From positions 1 through 64,000 of the forward strand of contig JAIEMA010000013.1 in the NCBI GenBank assembly GCA_019752535.1: a DNA stretch of 64,000 bases. The letters are read 5' to 3'. Shown in pieces: positions 9,441 through 17,448 of the stretch. The position numbers were made by a program, and so were the translations under genes. The notes below the pieces were generated by a model that ran no database searches, was not told the DNA's origin, and saw only the letters and a program-made list of their open reading frames with translations. Position 1 is the first letter of the stretch. Each line of letters begins with the position of its first letter. The DNA is from Bacteriovoracaceae bacterium (GTDB lineage Bacteria > Bdellovibrionota > Bacteriovoracia > Bacteriovoracales > Bacteriovoracaceae).

Positions 9441-9889
9441 TATCTAGCCGCTGCTCCAGAAGAGAGATCAATCGTTTTGCCCATGGATTTAGACATGCGA
9501 CCATAGATATTTGATGATTCCTCGCGCTCTGCCTCTTCTTTGCACTGAATGCAAAGATCTGCAGTTGGTCGTGCCAAGAGTCTTTCAAACTTAATCATTC
9601 CATCACACTCAGTGCACTCACCATATTCATTTGCATCAATCTTCTTTAGGGCTTTCTCAATTTTCTTTATGTAAAAGAGCTCACGATTTTTAAAACGTAA
9701 CATCTGTGAACCTTCATAGTCGGCTACAGCAGCATCAACTTCATCACTTACATCAACATTTGTAGTTAACCCTAACTCTTCGGCATTTACCGAAGCGCTT
9801 TGAATTAAAGTCTGTCTCTCTTCTAAGAGCTTCTCCTTTAATTGATCGAGTTGTTTCTTCGTTAACGGTTTGTTCTTAACGGGTGCCAT
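9440..9889 (-). CDS. dksA: DksA/TraR-family zinc-finger regulator
   Basis: A 149-residue protein that is coiled coil up to ~residue 90, followed by a four-cysteine zinc finger (ECTEC...CIQC). The coiled-coil tip carries DEVDAA, resembling the two aspartates with which DksA reaches the RNA polymerase secondary channel. DksA proteins adjust rRNA and stress transcription with ppGpp. AAGGAG lies 8 bases before the ATG. It sits between mglA and mtnP in the long minus-strand run. The family is sure; DksA rather than another TraR-like member is likely given the tip. Confidence 0.9.
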   Translation of the reverse strand: MAPVKNKPLTKKQLDQLKEKLLEERQTLIQSASVNAEELGLTTNVDVSDEVDAAVADYEGSQMLRFKNRELFYIKKIEKALKKIDANEYGECTECDGMIKFERLLARPTADLCIQCKEEAEREESSNIYGRMSKSMGKTIDLSSGAAAR

Positions 9890-9906
9890 TGGGCCACTCC
9901 TTTTTG

Positions 9907-10497
9907 TTATTCGAGTCCGCCCTTAATATTGAGCAGAACCATTTTGCTAATTGTTTTTAAAGTTTCAAAAACGCCCTCACCTTTGAATGCCACAGACTCA
10001 AACTCAGGAAGATGACGTTTGTTTAATTGTTTTGATAAATCACTAACTGGAACAATGTTTGGCAAATCTCTCTTATTCCATTGCATAACCATAGGCACTC
10101 GACCAGCATCGTAGCCTTGGTCGGAAAGATTTTTTTCTAAGCTTTGCAGAGACTCAAGATTAGCCTCCATTCTTTCAACCTGAGAGTCGGCAACAAAAAC
10201 AAGTCCATCAACACCTCTAAGAATGAGCTTTCTGCTCGCTTCGTAGAAGACTTGACCAGGAACTGTGTAAAGATGAAATCTCGTTTTGAAGCCACGAATC
10301 TCTCCAAGGTCTAAAGGAAGAAAATCAAAGAAAAGAGTTCTCTCATTTTCAGTATTTAATGAAACCATCTGACCTTTATTGCCAGCCGCTGTTTTCTGAT
10401 AAATCCACTGAATGTTTGTCGTTTTTCCACCTAGGCCCGGGCCATAGTAAACAATCTTACAGTTAATTTCCTTAGTATGATAATTTACAAAAGACAT
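9907..10497 (-). CDS. mglA: Ras-like polarity GTPase MglA
   Basis: Small GTPase that marks the leading pole and controls motility and type IV pili in Myxococcus, and prey invasion in Bdellovibrio. The 196 residues follow Myxococcus MglA closely as I recall it: [22 protein letters not shown]-loop GPGLGGKTT, switch [15 protein letters not shown], base-binding NKRDLPN. The track start at 10530 adds 11 residues; the ATG at 10497 matches the family N-terminus and lies 1 base after the mglB-like stop. Adjacent to an MglB-like gene, it likely forms a GTPase/GAP pair. Confidence 0.95.
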   Translation of the reverse strand: MSFVNYHTKEINCKIVYYGPGLGGKTTNIQWIYQKTAAGNKGQMVSLNTENERTLFFDFLPLDLGEIRGFKTRFHLYTVPGQVFYEASRKLILRGVDGLVFVADSQVERMEANLESLQSLEKNLSDQGYDAGRVPMVMQWNKRDLPNIVPVSDLSKQLNKRHLPEFESVAFKGEGVFETLKTISKMVLLNIKGGLE

Positions 10498-10498
10498 C

Positions 10499-10984
10499 TT
10501 ATATCCCAAATAAGCGATCCATTTCTGCATCAGAAATGTCGCTGAATAAATAACCTTCGCGCTTAATCGTTTTGACTTGCACGGATCTTTGCTGAGGAAG
10601 GCTGTCTAAGTAACGACAAAGCTTTTCCCCAAGTGAGTGAACTTGTCTTTTTAACAAAGCAGGATTCACACATCTCTCATAAATAGCAGCCAGATAAAAC
10701 GGCTGCTTTTTGTTGAACATTGGAAAAATAAAAACTCCACGATCTGTGCTGTCAAAAACGAATCGAAAATCTTGAAGTTCGCCTTGTCCCGCAACCTTGG
10801 CCATTGCTCCGGCCGCTTCCCACACACCACTACACAATGCCGCCAATGCTTGAGATTGTTGATCAGGGCGAGCATCCCAAACGAGAAGCCCATCTGTTCT
10901 TACAACAAACAATCTCAGTCCCACTGGTACTGAATGCTTATTCATAAAATCAGAGATATGAGCGTGTGTTTGTCCGTTAATCAT
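10499..10984 (-). CDS. mglB: MglB-like roadblock/LC7 protein, putative GAP for MglA
   Basis: A 161-residue single-domain Roadblock/LC7 protein, the same size as Myxococcus MglB (~159). Visible features are a core beta-strand ([18 protein letters not shown]), a central helix ([22 protein letters not shown]) and a C-terminus ending [12 protein letters not shown]. That tail resembles the MglB tail EISDxxIDxLF, which contacts MglA. It lies directly upstream of mglA and overlaps the recR stop by one base. Sequence identity to MglB is otherwise modest. It could be another roadblock regulator, but synteny and tail favour MglB. Confidence 0.75.
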   Translation of the reverse strand: MINGQTHAHISDFMNKHSVPVGLRLFVVRTDGLLVWDARPDQQSQALAALCSGVWEAAGAMAKVAGQGELQDFRFVFDSTDRGVFIFPMFNKKQPFYLAAIYERCVNPALLKRQVHSLGEKLCRYLDSLPQQRSVQVKTIKREGYLFSDISDAEMDRLFGI

Positions 10985-11580
10985 TAAAAACTTTTCCTGT
11001 TTTCTAATGCTTTACCAATTGTCATCGGATCTAAGTATTCAAGGCTTCCACCAATCGGCATCCCAAAACCGATTCTTTCGACACTAATCTCATTTGGAAG
11101 AACATGCTTAATGTAGGCGCATGTCGCATCACCCTCAATACTTGGATTAAGAGCTAAAACAACCACTTGTGTCTTGTGTAATCCGACGATGTCCAACAAC
11201 TTATTGATTCTTAGTTGGTCGGGTCCAATTCCTAATAATGGATTTAGAACTCCACCCAAAACTAAAAACCTTCCTTTGAACTGACCGCTCTTCTCAATGG
11301 CCAACAAGTCAGAAACTTGCTCGACCACGCAAAGAACATTCGCATCAGCACGTTTAGGATCTAAACAGAGTGAGCAAATTTTCTCATCTGTCCACATCCC
11401 ACACTCTTCACATTCGTTGAGATTCACAAGGGAACCCGTGGCCTTTGAAAATTTCTGCAAATCCTCAAGACGCCATTTCGTCATGGCCGTAACCATGCGA
11501 AGAGCAGACTTTTCTCCAACTCCTGGCAACTTACCAAGAACTGAGACAGCCTCTTTTACAACTTGAGGTAAATCAATCAT
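10984..11580 (-). CDS. recR: Recombination mediator RecR
   Basis: RecR forms a DNA clamp and works with RecO/RecF to load RecA on gapped DNA. The 198 residues show a helix-hairpin-helix (GKLPGVGEKSALRM), a four-cysteine zinc finger (CEECGMW...CSLC), and a Toprim domain from VLCVVE through ALNPSIEGDAT. It overlaps ybaB by one base (TAATG). The dnaX-ybaB-recR order is widespread in bacteria. Confidence 0.97.
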   Translation of the reverse strand: MIDLPQVVKEAVSVLGKLPGVGEKSALRMVTAMTKWRLEDLQKFSKATGSLVNLNECEECGMWTDEKICSLCLDPKRADANVLCVVEQVSDLLAIEKSGQFKGRFLVLGGVLNPLLGIGPDQLRINKLLDIVGLHKTQVVVLALNPSIEGDATCAYIKHVLPNEISVERIGFGMPIGGSLEYLDPMTIGKALENRKSF

Positions 11581-11891
11581 TAAAACATTCCAGGCAATTT
11601 CATGCCGCCAGTAATTTTCGACATCGCATTTGTAACCATATCTTGAGATTGTTTTAAAGCTTGATTAACCGCCGTAAAAACAAGCTCTTCAAGTGTTTCA
11701 ACATCGTTAGGGTCTACAGCTTCTTTTAAAATTTTAATTGAGAGTAATTCTTGTTTTCCATTTACTCTCACCTTCACAGCGCCACCACCAGCAGAAGTTT
11801 CAACTTCTCTTTCTGCTAATTCATTTTGCAAGCTCGCCATTTTGGCTTGCATTTGTTGGGCTTGTTTCATCATTGCGCCTAAATCTTTCAT
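11580..11891 (-). CDS. ybaB: YbaB/EbfC nucleoid-associated protein
   Basis: A 103-residue DNA-binding dimer of the YbaB/EbfC family, thought to bind nucleoid DNA. Typical features are the N-terminal helix with MMKQAQQMQAKM, the glycine patch SAGGGAVKVRVNG, a central strand, and a C-terminal GGMKLPGMF. It is wedged between dnaX (ATGA overlap) and recR (1-base overlap), its classical position. Confidence 0.95.
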   Translation of the reverse strand: MKDLGAMMKQAQQMQAKMASLQNELAEREVETSAGGGAVKVRVNGKQELLSIKILKEAVDPNDVETLEELVFTAVNQALKQSQDMVTNAMSKITGGMKLPGMF

Positions 11892-13492
11892 AGCTTTTGA
11901 TCCTTTAAAATGACTTTATCCACTTTTGCATTAAACAAGCGCTCCGCTTCTTTAACAAAGGGATCATTTAAAATTTTTCCCCGACGATCTTCTAATTCAC
12001 TTTGTTGCTTTCTCATTTCTCGCTGATGAACAGTAGAGAAGCCAGTTCTCTCCATCTCCTCAGCTGTTACTTTTTCATACTTAATATTAATTTTAGTTTC
12101 TTCAACGCCATAAAACTTTGCAGCGTAATGACGAAGCTTTGGGGCCACTTCTAAGTCTTGAAGGTAATCCATTGGCATGCTTTCTTCTTCGGGAAAGCCA
12201 ATCGTTAAATAGACTGTACCCTCAACAAGCTCAGGCTTTTTTAAGAAATCACCTAACTCTAGGTTTGCCTTAATCGTTGGAGCATCACTCATTGCTTCGA
12301 TCAACATCTCAATTTTTGGACTTAATTCTTTAGGCTTTGAAACAACTTTGGCTGGCGCAATCTTAACTGATGGCTTTTCATTTTTAATAACAGCTCTATC
12401 CGGAGAGAGCATTTGTCTTCTTCTCGCTAATTTTTGCAAAACGAGATCGACCACCTTCTCAGGAGCAGGACTAGAAAGGGCCCAGCCACAATCTTTAGTG
12501 AAGGTTTCATATATCCAAAATAATTCTGAGTAGGTAATACCCGAGAGCGCATTTTCCGGAAGTAGATTTTCTTGATAAACTTCTGCAGAGTTATCAATCT
12601 TCTGGATAATTGAATAAAACGACTCAAGCATCTGATCGATGATTCTTTTAAGTTCAATATTTTCTTGAAGAAGATTTTGAAAAAGAGCCGAAGTTTCACT
12701 TGGGTTTTCACATAAGATAAATCCTATCAAATCTCTAATTGCACCAGTTTTCGCTAACCCGAGAGATTGATAAAAAACCGACTCGCTAATAGAATTCTCA
12801 CCCGCAAGACTCAACACTTGATCAAACAAGGATAATGTATCTCGAACTGAACCCTTGCCGTATTCTGCTAACTTTAAAACAAGAGAAGGATCCGTAAAAA
12901 CAATCTTCTCTTGGTCAGCGATAAATCTTATATGCTTAGCCAAAACATCAAGAGTGACATTCTTAAAATCAAATCGCTGGCATCTTGAAAGCACTGTACC
13001 CAATAGCTTATGGGCATCAGTTGTCGCAAAGACAAACAATGCGTGCGCTGGTGGCTCTTCAAGAGTTTTTAAGAGTGCATTGAAAGCTGCCGTTGAGAGC
13101 ATGTGCACTTCATCGATAACGTAAAGCTTATAAGCACCGCGAGCTGGTAGGTATCTTACGTTTTCAATAAGTTCGCGAATATTGTCGACGCTATTATTTG
13201 AGGCTCCATCGATTTCTAAATAATCGAGAGAATTTCCCGCTTCAATATCTTTGCATGAAATACATTGAAGACATGGGTTCATGTCGCTTGATCTATTTTC
13301 ACATCGAATAGCTTTCGCAAAGAGACGTGCGATAGATGTCTTTCCAACTCCTCGCGTACCTGTAAATAGATAGGCGTGAGCTAGTTTTCCAGATTTAAGT
13401 GAGTTCTGCAGAGAGCGCGTAACATGCTCTTGGCCAACCACTTCTTCGAAACGTTTAGGTCGCCATTTTCTGGCAAGGACCTGATATGACAT
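11888..13492 (-). CDS. dnaX: DNA polymerase III clamp-loader subunit DnaX (tau/gamma)
   Basis: AAA+ ATPase that loads the sliding clamp and couples polymerase to helicase. Walker A GTRGVGKTS is near residue 45, followed by a zinc module (CENRSS...CLQCISC), Walker B VIDEVHMLS, and sensor 1 region FVFATTDAHKL. The C-terminal third (residues ~340-534) is the diverged tau region. GGAG four bases before the ATG fixes the start. Codons 418-419 are AAA AAG within an A-AAA-AAG heptamer that could give a ~420-residue gamma form (separate entry). A good promoter lies upstream. Confidence 0.97.
   Translation of the reverse strand: MSYQVLARKWRPKRFEEVVGQEHVTRSLQNSLKSGKLAHAYLFTGTRGVGKTSIARLFAKAIRCENRSSDMNPCLQCISCKDIEAGNSLDYLEIDGASNNSVDNIRELIENVRYLPARGAYKLYVIDEVHMLSTAAFNALLKTLEEPPAHALFVFATTDAHKLLGTVLSRCQRFDFKNVTLDVLAKHIRFIADQEKIVFTDPSLVLKLAEYGKGSVRDTLSLFDQVLSLAGENSISESVFYQSLGLAKTGAIRDLIGFILCENPSETSALFQNLLQENIELKRIIDQMLESFYSIIQKIDNSAEVYQENLLPENALSGITYSELFWIYETFTKDCGWALSSPAPEKVVDLVLQKLARRRQMLSPDRAVIKNEKPSVKIAPAKVVSKPKELSPKIEMLIEAMSDAPTIKANLELGDFLKKPELVEGTVYLTIGFPEEESMPMDYLQDLEVAPKLRHYAAKFYGVEETKINIKYEKVTAEEMERTGFSTVHQREMRKQQSELEDRRGKILNDPFVKEAERLFNAKVDKVILKDQKL
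12231..12242 (-). other. Candidate programmed -1 frameshift site in dnaX
   Basis: The minus strand reads TTA AAA AAG CCT GA within dnaX. The heptamer A-AAA-AAG is in the same register as the E. coli dnaX slippery site. A one-base backward slip gives AAA AAA GCC TGA, a stop one codon later, so the short product would be ~420 residues (E. coli gamma is 431). A Shine-Dalgarno-like AGGTGA lies 6 bases upstream, as in stimulated sites. I see no strong downstream hairpin. Confidence 0.65.
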
Positions 13493-13527
13493 AAGTCTCC
13501 AAAATCACAGGACGTCAAAGAGGCCAC

Positions 13528-13556
13528 AAAATAGGGGAGTGTGGTGCTAGCGTCAA
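13528..13556 (-). promoter_or_regulatory. Sigma-70-type promoter for dnaX
   Basis: On the minus strand TTGACG, 17 bases, TATTTT, placing a start near 13521, about 30 bases before the dnaX ATG. This may drive much of the long run down to ftsW, since I see no other terminator or long gap within it. Confidence 0.6.
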
Positions 13557-13634
13557 TGCGCGACTGCACAATAATAGAGAGAAAAGAGCGAAAGTAAGAT
13601 GATTTTAGAGAGACTAAACAATCATTGTGACATT

Positions 13635-13731
13635 AGTGGCCTGGAACCAAACACAACCAACCAATCCACTACCGTTGCTTCGTTCCCGACCTGGCGGAGT
13701 TTATGGCAGCTGGATCATCTGGCCCAGACCG
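13635..13731 (-). ncRNA. ffs: Signal recognition particle RNA (4.5S type)
   Basis: The minus strand contains GCCAGGTCGGGAACGAAGCA, matching the conserved SRP domain IV internal loop and apical region where Ffh and FtsY bind. Flanks GGTCTGGGCC and GGTTCCAGGCC can pair with one bulge, closing a ~95-base hairpin of bacterial 4.5S size. A strong promoter ends just upstream. ffs next to dnaX is a common arrangement. The exact 3' end is uncertain because no clear terminator is visible. Confidence 0.9.
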
Positions 13732-13736
13732 AGGAC

Positions 13737-13766
13737 ATCCTAAAGTGTCTCAGAGGTTTATGTCAA
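13737..13766 (-). promoter_or_regulatory. Promoter of the SRP RNA gene
   Basis: Minus strand TTGACA, 18 bases, TAGGAT; the predicted start near 13730 coincides with the 5' strand of the SRP RNA stem. The -35 element lies within ~15 bases of the -10 of the divergent amidohydrolase gene, so the two transcripts face away from a shared control region. Confidence 0.7.
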
Positions 13767-13780
13767 AGGCACACTTGCGA

Positions 13781-13786
13781 TATAAT
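13781..13786 (+). promoter_or_regulatory. -10 element for the lipoprotein amidohydrolase
   Basis: A perfect TATAAT sits about 30 bases before the SD (GGAG) and ATG of the downstream gene. The -35 position (TTATGT, 17 bases upstream) is weak, so it may need an activator. Confidence 0.5.
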
Positions 13787-13821
13787 AGTCTCTCATTCTA
13801 ACGCGCACGATCGGAGACGTG

Positions 13822-14715
13822 ATGAAATTATTAATATTTGTATTTCTTTTTACACTTGGGGCTTGCGCCTCGAGTCACGCAACAAATAAACAATTAATCA
13901 CTGTTGCTTCACTAAATTTAAAAATTAGCGGAGACAACCACATTATTGAACACACTCAACACTTGGGCAAAGTAATGGCCGAGGCTCGCAAGAAAGGTGC
14001 GGATTACCTTCTTTTGCCGGAGCTCGTAGTGCTAGATATGTTTCCGGGAAATCCCAAGGATGAGAACATCCCCATGCTCCTTGATGCTGCTGCAAAATAT
14101 AGTGACTCGTTTGTGAAGCGAGTTGCAGATTATGCAAAAGAAAATTCTATCAATGTCATTGGCGCAAGTTTTATCGTGACAGAAAAAAACTCTTACAAAA
14201 ATCGCGCTCTCTTCATATCAAATAAAGGCAAGGTCCATTTCCAAGACAAAATCCAACCCACCCCTTGGGAGAAAAAGCATTCTTTTGTAGGAGGCAAGGA
14301 AATCACTCTTTATAAGACAGATGATTTCAACTTTGTGATCCTCACCTGTCACGATGCCGAGTTTCCGGGAATCAGTCTTAAAATTTCAAAAATGAATCCA
14401 GAGGTGATATTCGTTCCCTCACAAACAGATGACGTAGAAGGAATGAATCGCGTTCGCATCACTTCACATGCAAGGGCCATTGAAAATATGTCTTATGTGG
14501 TTATGACTGGGGCCTCAAGCAAGAAAGATGCTCCCTGGCACTCATATGTGGGAAGAAATTATCTTTTCACTCCGGAAAATAGATATTTTCCTCACAAAGA
14601 AGAGACTCTTAGCTCCCTTGATGAGGAGCTCACTCTATATAAAATCGATTTGGCTAAACTAAGAGAAGCAAGAAAAGATATAAAGCAGGTTTATCCAGCG
14701 AGAGATCAAATATAA
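13822..14715 (+). CDS. Lipoprotein carbon-nitrogen hydrolase (nitrilase superfamily)
   Basis: The N-terminus is a signal sequence with lipobox LGAC (cysteine ~residue 15), so the enzyme is probably anchored in the envelope. The nitrilase triad is visible: Glu in LLPELV, Lys in QDKIQPTP, Cys in ILTCHDAEFP. This superfamily cleaves amides or nitriles. The substrate cannot be told; Lnt-like acyl transfer is unlikely because there are no extra membrane helices. GGAG five bases upstream supports the ATG at 13822 over the GTG at 13819. It is a single gene convergent with tRNA-Ser, which starts one base past its stop. Confidence 0.85.
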   Translation: MKLLIFVFLFTLGACASSHATNKQLITVASLNLKISGDNHIIEHTQHLGKVMAEARKKGADYLLLPELVVLDMFPGNPKDENIPMLLDAAAKYSDSFVKRVADYAKENSINVIGASFIVTEKNSYKNRALFISNKGKVHFQDKIQPTPWEKKHSFVGGKEITLYKTDDFNFVILTCHDAEFPGISLKISKMNPEVIFVPSQTDDVEGMNRVRITSHARAIENMSYVVMTGASSKKDAPWHSYVGRNYLFTPENRYFPHKEETLSSLDEELTLYKIDLAKLREARKDIKQVYPARDQI

Positions 14716-14716
14716 A

Positions 14717-14807
14717 TGGCGGAGAATGAGAGATTCGAACTCTCGAACGGCTTTTGACCGTTACACGCTTTCCAAGCGTGCTCCATCAACCACTCGGACA
14801 ATTCTCC
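14717..14807 (-). tRNA. tRNA-Ser(GGA)
   Basis: Cloverleaf on the minus strand: acceptor GGAGAAT/ATTCTCC, discriminator G and encoded CCA. The anticodon stem CACGC/GCGTG encloses TTGGAAA (anticodon GGA). A long variable arm (ACGGTCAAAAGCCGT) and T-loop GTTCGAATC complete it. It reads UCC/UCU. Its 3' end abuts the stop of the convergent amidohydrolase gene. Confidence 0.97.
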
Positions 14808-14846
14808 GCAAAAGAACAAGATGAGATGGATAATTTTTTTAACATG

Positions 14847-14864
14847 TAGACATAAAAATGTCTA
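14847..14864 (-). terminator. Possible hairpin terminator after tadA
   Basis: A perfect 7-bp inverted repeat TAGACAT/ATGTCTA around a four-base loop begins just beyond the tadA stop; on the minus strand an A-rich rather than T-rich stretch follows. It may pause or stabilise ends rather than terminate efficiently. Confidence 0.35.
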
Positions 14865-14865
14865 T

Positions 14866-15390
14866 TTAGACTGAGCCGTGAGAAGCCCTTCGCTGTTTAA
14901 AAAAATCTGATAACTGTTTAGAACATTCGAAATGCATCACTCCACCCATCACAGAGAAGCGATGATTAAGTCTTTGATCATTATGGAGAGGGTAGCCCAA
15001 GCTTATAGCGCCACCTTTTCTATCATAAGCTCCAAATATAACTTGAGACAGTCGCGCTTGACCGATCGCAGAGAGACACATGGGGCATGGCTCTAGAGTG
15101 ACATAAAGTCGACAATCGTTTAGTCGCCAAGAATTTAATTTTTTTGAAGCTTCTTGGATTGCAAGAATTTCTGCATGCCCGCAGGCATCGTGCGCTGTCT
15201 CTTTTAAGTTATGTGTCCTCGCAAGAATTTCTCCCTTGCTATCCACAATGACGGCACCGATAGGTACCTCTTGCAGCTTCCATGCAAGATCGGCCTGCTC
15301 CAAAGAGAGCTTCATAAACCACAAATGGTCCTCAAGTTTTTCACTGAAGGGCATCAAATTTTGATCTAATTTTGAGTTTTTTACTTTCAT
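14866..15390 (-). CDS. tadA: tRNA-specific adenosine deaminase TadA
   Basis: Converts A34 to inosine in the wobble position of tRNA-Arg(ACG), whose gene is also in this window. The deaminase motifs are present: HAEI with catalytic Glu near residue 73, and the zinc-ligand TLEPCPMC near 97. The 174-residue length matches the family with a short N-terminal extension. The ATG at 15390 overlaps the PilZ-like gene by 50 bases and lacks a clear ribosome site. A TTG near 15320 after GAGGA, or an ATG at 15354, could be the true start. Confidence 0.93.
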   Translation of the reverse strand: MKVKNSKLDQNLMPFSEKLEDHLWFMKLSLEQADLAWKLQEVPIGAVIVDSKGEILARTHNLKETAHDACGHAEILAIQEASKKLNSWRLNDCRLYVTLEPCPMCLSAIGQARLSQVIFGAYDRKGGAISLGYPLHNDQRLNHRFSVMGGVMHFECSKQLSDFFKQRRASHGSV

Positions 15391-16069
15391 TCCAATAATT
15401 TGAAAGAAGTTTAAGTCTTTGCCTCTGTTCTAGATCATTGCTGTCGAAACGGACACCATAAATAAAAGCTCGACCCAAAATAGGCTCTTTTCGGCTCACG
15501 ACCTGGGCTTTCATGCCGAATTTTTGTGACATTACATCAGTAGAAATATTAATCCATGAGCCTATTGGAATAGCAGAAAACATCACCACACAACCAGCAC
15601 CACGCCTTAGATCTGTGAGACGTGCTTTGTGACCTGAATCCCCAAGCTCGACCCAAATTCTGATGTCAGGACGAAATCTAAAATCATATTCCCACCATTG
15701 CACCATTGGATAATAGAGGGGTGAAGAGATTTGCCAAGCCGCTAAAGCGAGAGACAGGATAGCAAAGAAATACCAAATGGCAGTCAGAGAATTATCCAGA
15801 ATTAAAGCATTTCTAAAAAAAGCAACGCTATAAAACAAAAGCAAAATGATAGTGAGGCTCCAAAAAGTATTCAAAAGATTTTTGAGTGCTCTTAAATGAA
15901 AATTCAGCGTCACAATCAATAATGCGAACTGGGCCACAAATGTTAAGTTCAGGACAAAACGTCCCGCTAAGGATTCGCCCCAAAAACCAAATACCGCAAA
16001 GAGACTTTGCAAAATACAGAGTAGCCAAACTCGATTAAAGGTATCTTTTAAATTCAGCTGAAGTTTCAT
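15341..16069 (-). CDS. Membrane protein with a degenerate PilZ-like domain
   Basis: A 242-residue protein with about four N-terminal membrane helices (residues ~10-115) and a soluble C-terminal domain (~120-235). This domain looks PilZ-like: RPDIR fits RxxxR and TDLRRGAG sits where D/N-x-S-x-x-G is expected. The Ser is Arg and the last Gly is Ala, so c-di-GMP binding is doubtful. The start overlaps the glycosyltransferase stop (ATGA). Function is unknown; a c-di-GMP-related envelope regulator is only a guess. Confidence 0.6.
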   Translation of the reverse strand: MKLQLNLKDTFNRVWLLCILQSLFAVFGFWGESLAGRFVLNLTFVAQFALLIVTLNFHLRALKNLLNTFWSLTIILLLFYSVAFFRNALILDNSLTAIWYFFAILSLALAAWQISSPLYYPMVQWWEYDFRFRPDIRIWVELGDSGHKARLTDLRRGAGCVVMFSAIPIGSWINISTDVMSQKFGMKAQVVSRKEPILGRAFIYGVRFDSNDLEQRQRLKLLSNYWNESKKLKIRSKFDALQ

Positions 16070-17418
16070 AACTCAATTGTCTTATGTGAAAGGATTTCAC
16101 TCAATGAAATTCCTCTTACAATAATAAATTTATTTTCTCCAGGTGCGACCGTCTCCTCACCATTATAGAGCGCTGAATTCGTGATCCAGCATACGTTATC
16201 GTTTGGTAGACTCTTATCCCAGTCCCAGTATTCAAACTGATTCAGTCGGGACCCTACATTCAGAGAAGGCACGTTTTTCTTAAGGTAAAAACTCAACTTT
16301 GAGGCAAATTGATATCTATTCGCGGCCAAATGACATCCAGGTGTTTTTTCCTCAATAGATTGAGCCCATCTCTCCCATCCGTGAAATTCATTCACTCTCT
16401 TTATTAATTTTGAGCTCGCTGGAATGGTTATTATCACCTTTGAAAGAACGACGATAAATATTCCAATTCCAGCCAATATTCTAAAGCTCCTCGCTTTAGC
16501 CCATTCTAGATTTCTTAGGGCCAAAAATAATATGAGGGGAATACCTGCAGCGACAGTCCAGTTGGCTTCCACTTTTTTACTGAAGGTCGAAAGAAAAAAG
16601 AAGGCCGGAACAAAAATGGCCATAAACTTAAGACTTCTTTCAAACTCACTCTTTGATTTAAGTGAAACTAGTTTTTTCCACAGCCAAGGTCCAACAAATA
16701 TTCCAGGAAGAAATATTTGGAGGGCGATATATTCAAGGGGCTGCTTCCAACCCAAACCGACTTTGGGGCGATCTATAACATGATATTTAAAAGTCGAAAA
16801 CCCATGATCCCATTGCCAATAGACATGAGGCAAGAAGAGGGCTCCTCCGAAAATTGCAGCAATCCAGAACCGGTAATCTTTGAGAAGCCTTGGAAGCGCA
16901 AGCACTGTGGCCACAACAAAAAGTATTCCGTGATATTTGCTATAGAGTAGGGCAGAGGTGGTAAAAGCAATAAGTGATATGGACTTAGCATTCTCATTTT
17001 TCAAAAACTGAAAAAGACTCCAAAGCCAAAGGCAGCTAAGTATGACAAGTGGTCCGTCGGGAATGGCAAAAACTCCACTGAAGGCGAGGAGTGGAAATGC
17101 ATTAAAGCCGTACCACACAAACCAACTATTTTCTTTTGGAACAAGTTTAGAGATGAGCCAAGCTGAAAACTGAACGAGGACAATATACCCTAAGCGAACA
17201 CCAATTTCGCCAGGTATCCATGAGGTTAAAGCAATTATCCAGGCAGTCATAGGCGGATGATCGAAATAGCCCCAAGCAAGATTCTTGGAAAAAAGCCAGT
17301 AATAGGCTTCATCGTGGGCCAACTCAGTTCCAAACGCAACGAGGAGATTGCTCACCAAGAGAAGTATGGGATAGAAGTGAGCTTGAATCTTGTCAAAAAC
17401 TTTAGTGCGTGAAATCAT
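16066..17418 (-). CDS. PMT/ArnT-type membrane glycosyltransferase
   Basis: Such enzymes use a polyprenyl-phosphate sugar as donor and modify proteins or lipid A on the outer face of the inner membrane. The catalytic first loop ELAHDEAYYW...GYFDHPPM is characteristic of the PMT_2/ArnT group, with the acidic DE motif ~residues 36-37. About ten membrane helices follow. The track start at 17514 runs antisense through the divergent dpm gene; ATG 17418 gives a normal N-terminus of 450 residues. The neighbouring Dpm1-like enzyme could supply its donor and PAP2 could recycle the carrier lipid. The acceptor is unknown. Confidence 0.85.
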   Translation of the reverse strand: MISRTKVFDKIQAHFYPILLLVSNLLVAFGTELAHDEAYYWLFSKNLAWGYFDHPPMTAWIIALTSWIPGEIGVRLGYIVLVQFSAWLISKLVPKENSWFVWYGFNAFPLLAFSGVFAIPDGPLVILSCLWLWSLFQFLKNENAKSISLIAFTTSALLYSKYHGILFVVATVLALPRLLKDYRFWIAAIFGGALFLPHVYWQWDHGFSTFKYHVIDRPKVGLGWKQPLEYIALQIFLPGIFVGPWLWKKLVSLKSKSEFERSLKFMAIFVPAFFFLSTFSKKVEANWTVAAGIPLILFLALRNLEWAKARSFRILAGIGIFIVVLSKVIITIPASSKLIKRVNEFHGWERWAQSIEEKTPGCHLAANRYQFASKLSFYLKKNVPSLNVGSRLNQFEYWDWDKSLPNDNVCWITNSALYNGEETVAPGENKFIIVRGISLSEILSHKTIEL

Positions 17419-17448
17419 GTGCCAGTATTCTCTCAAAAGGACCCACTC

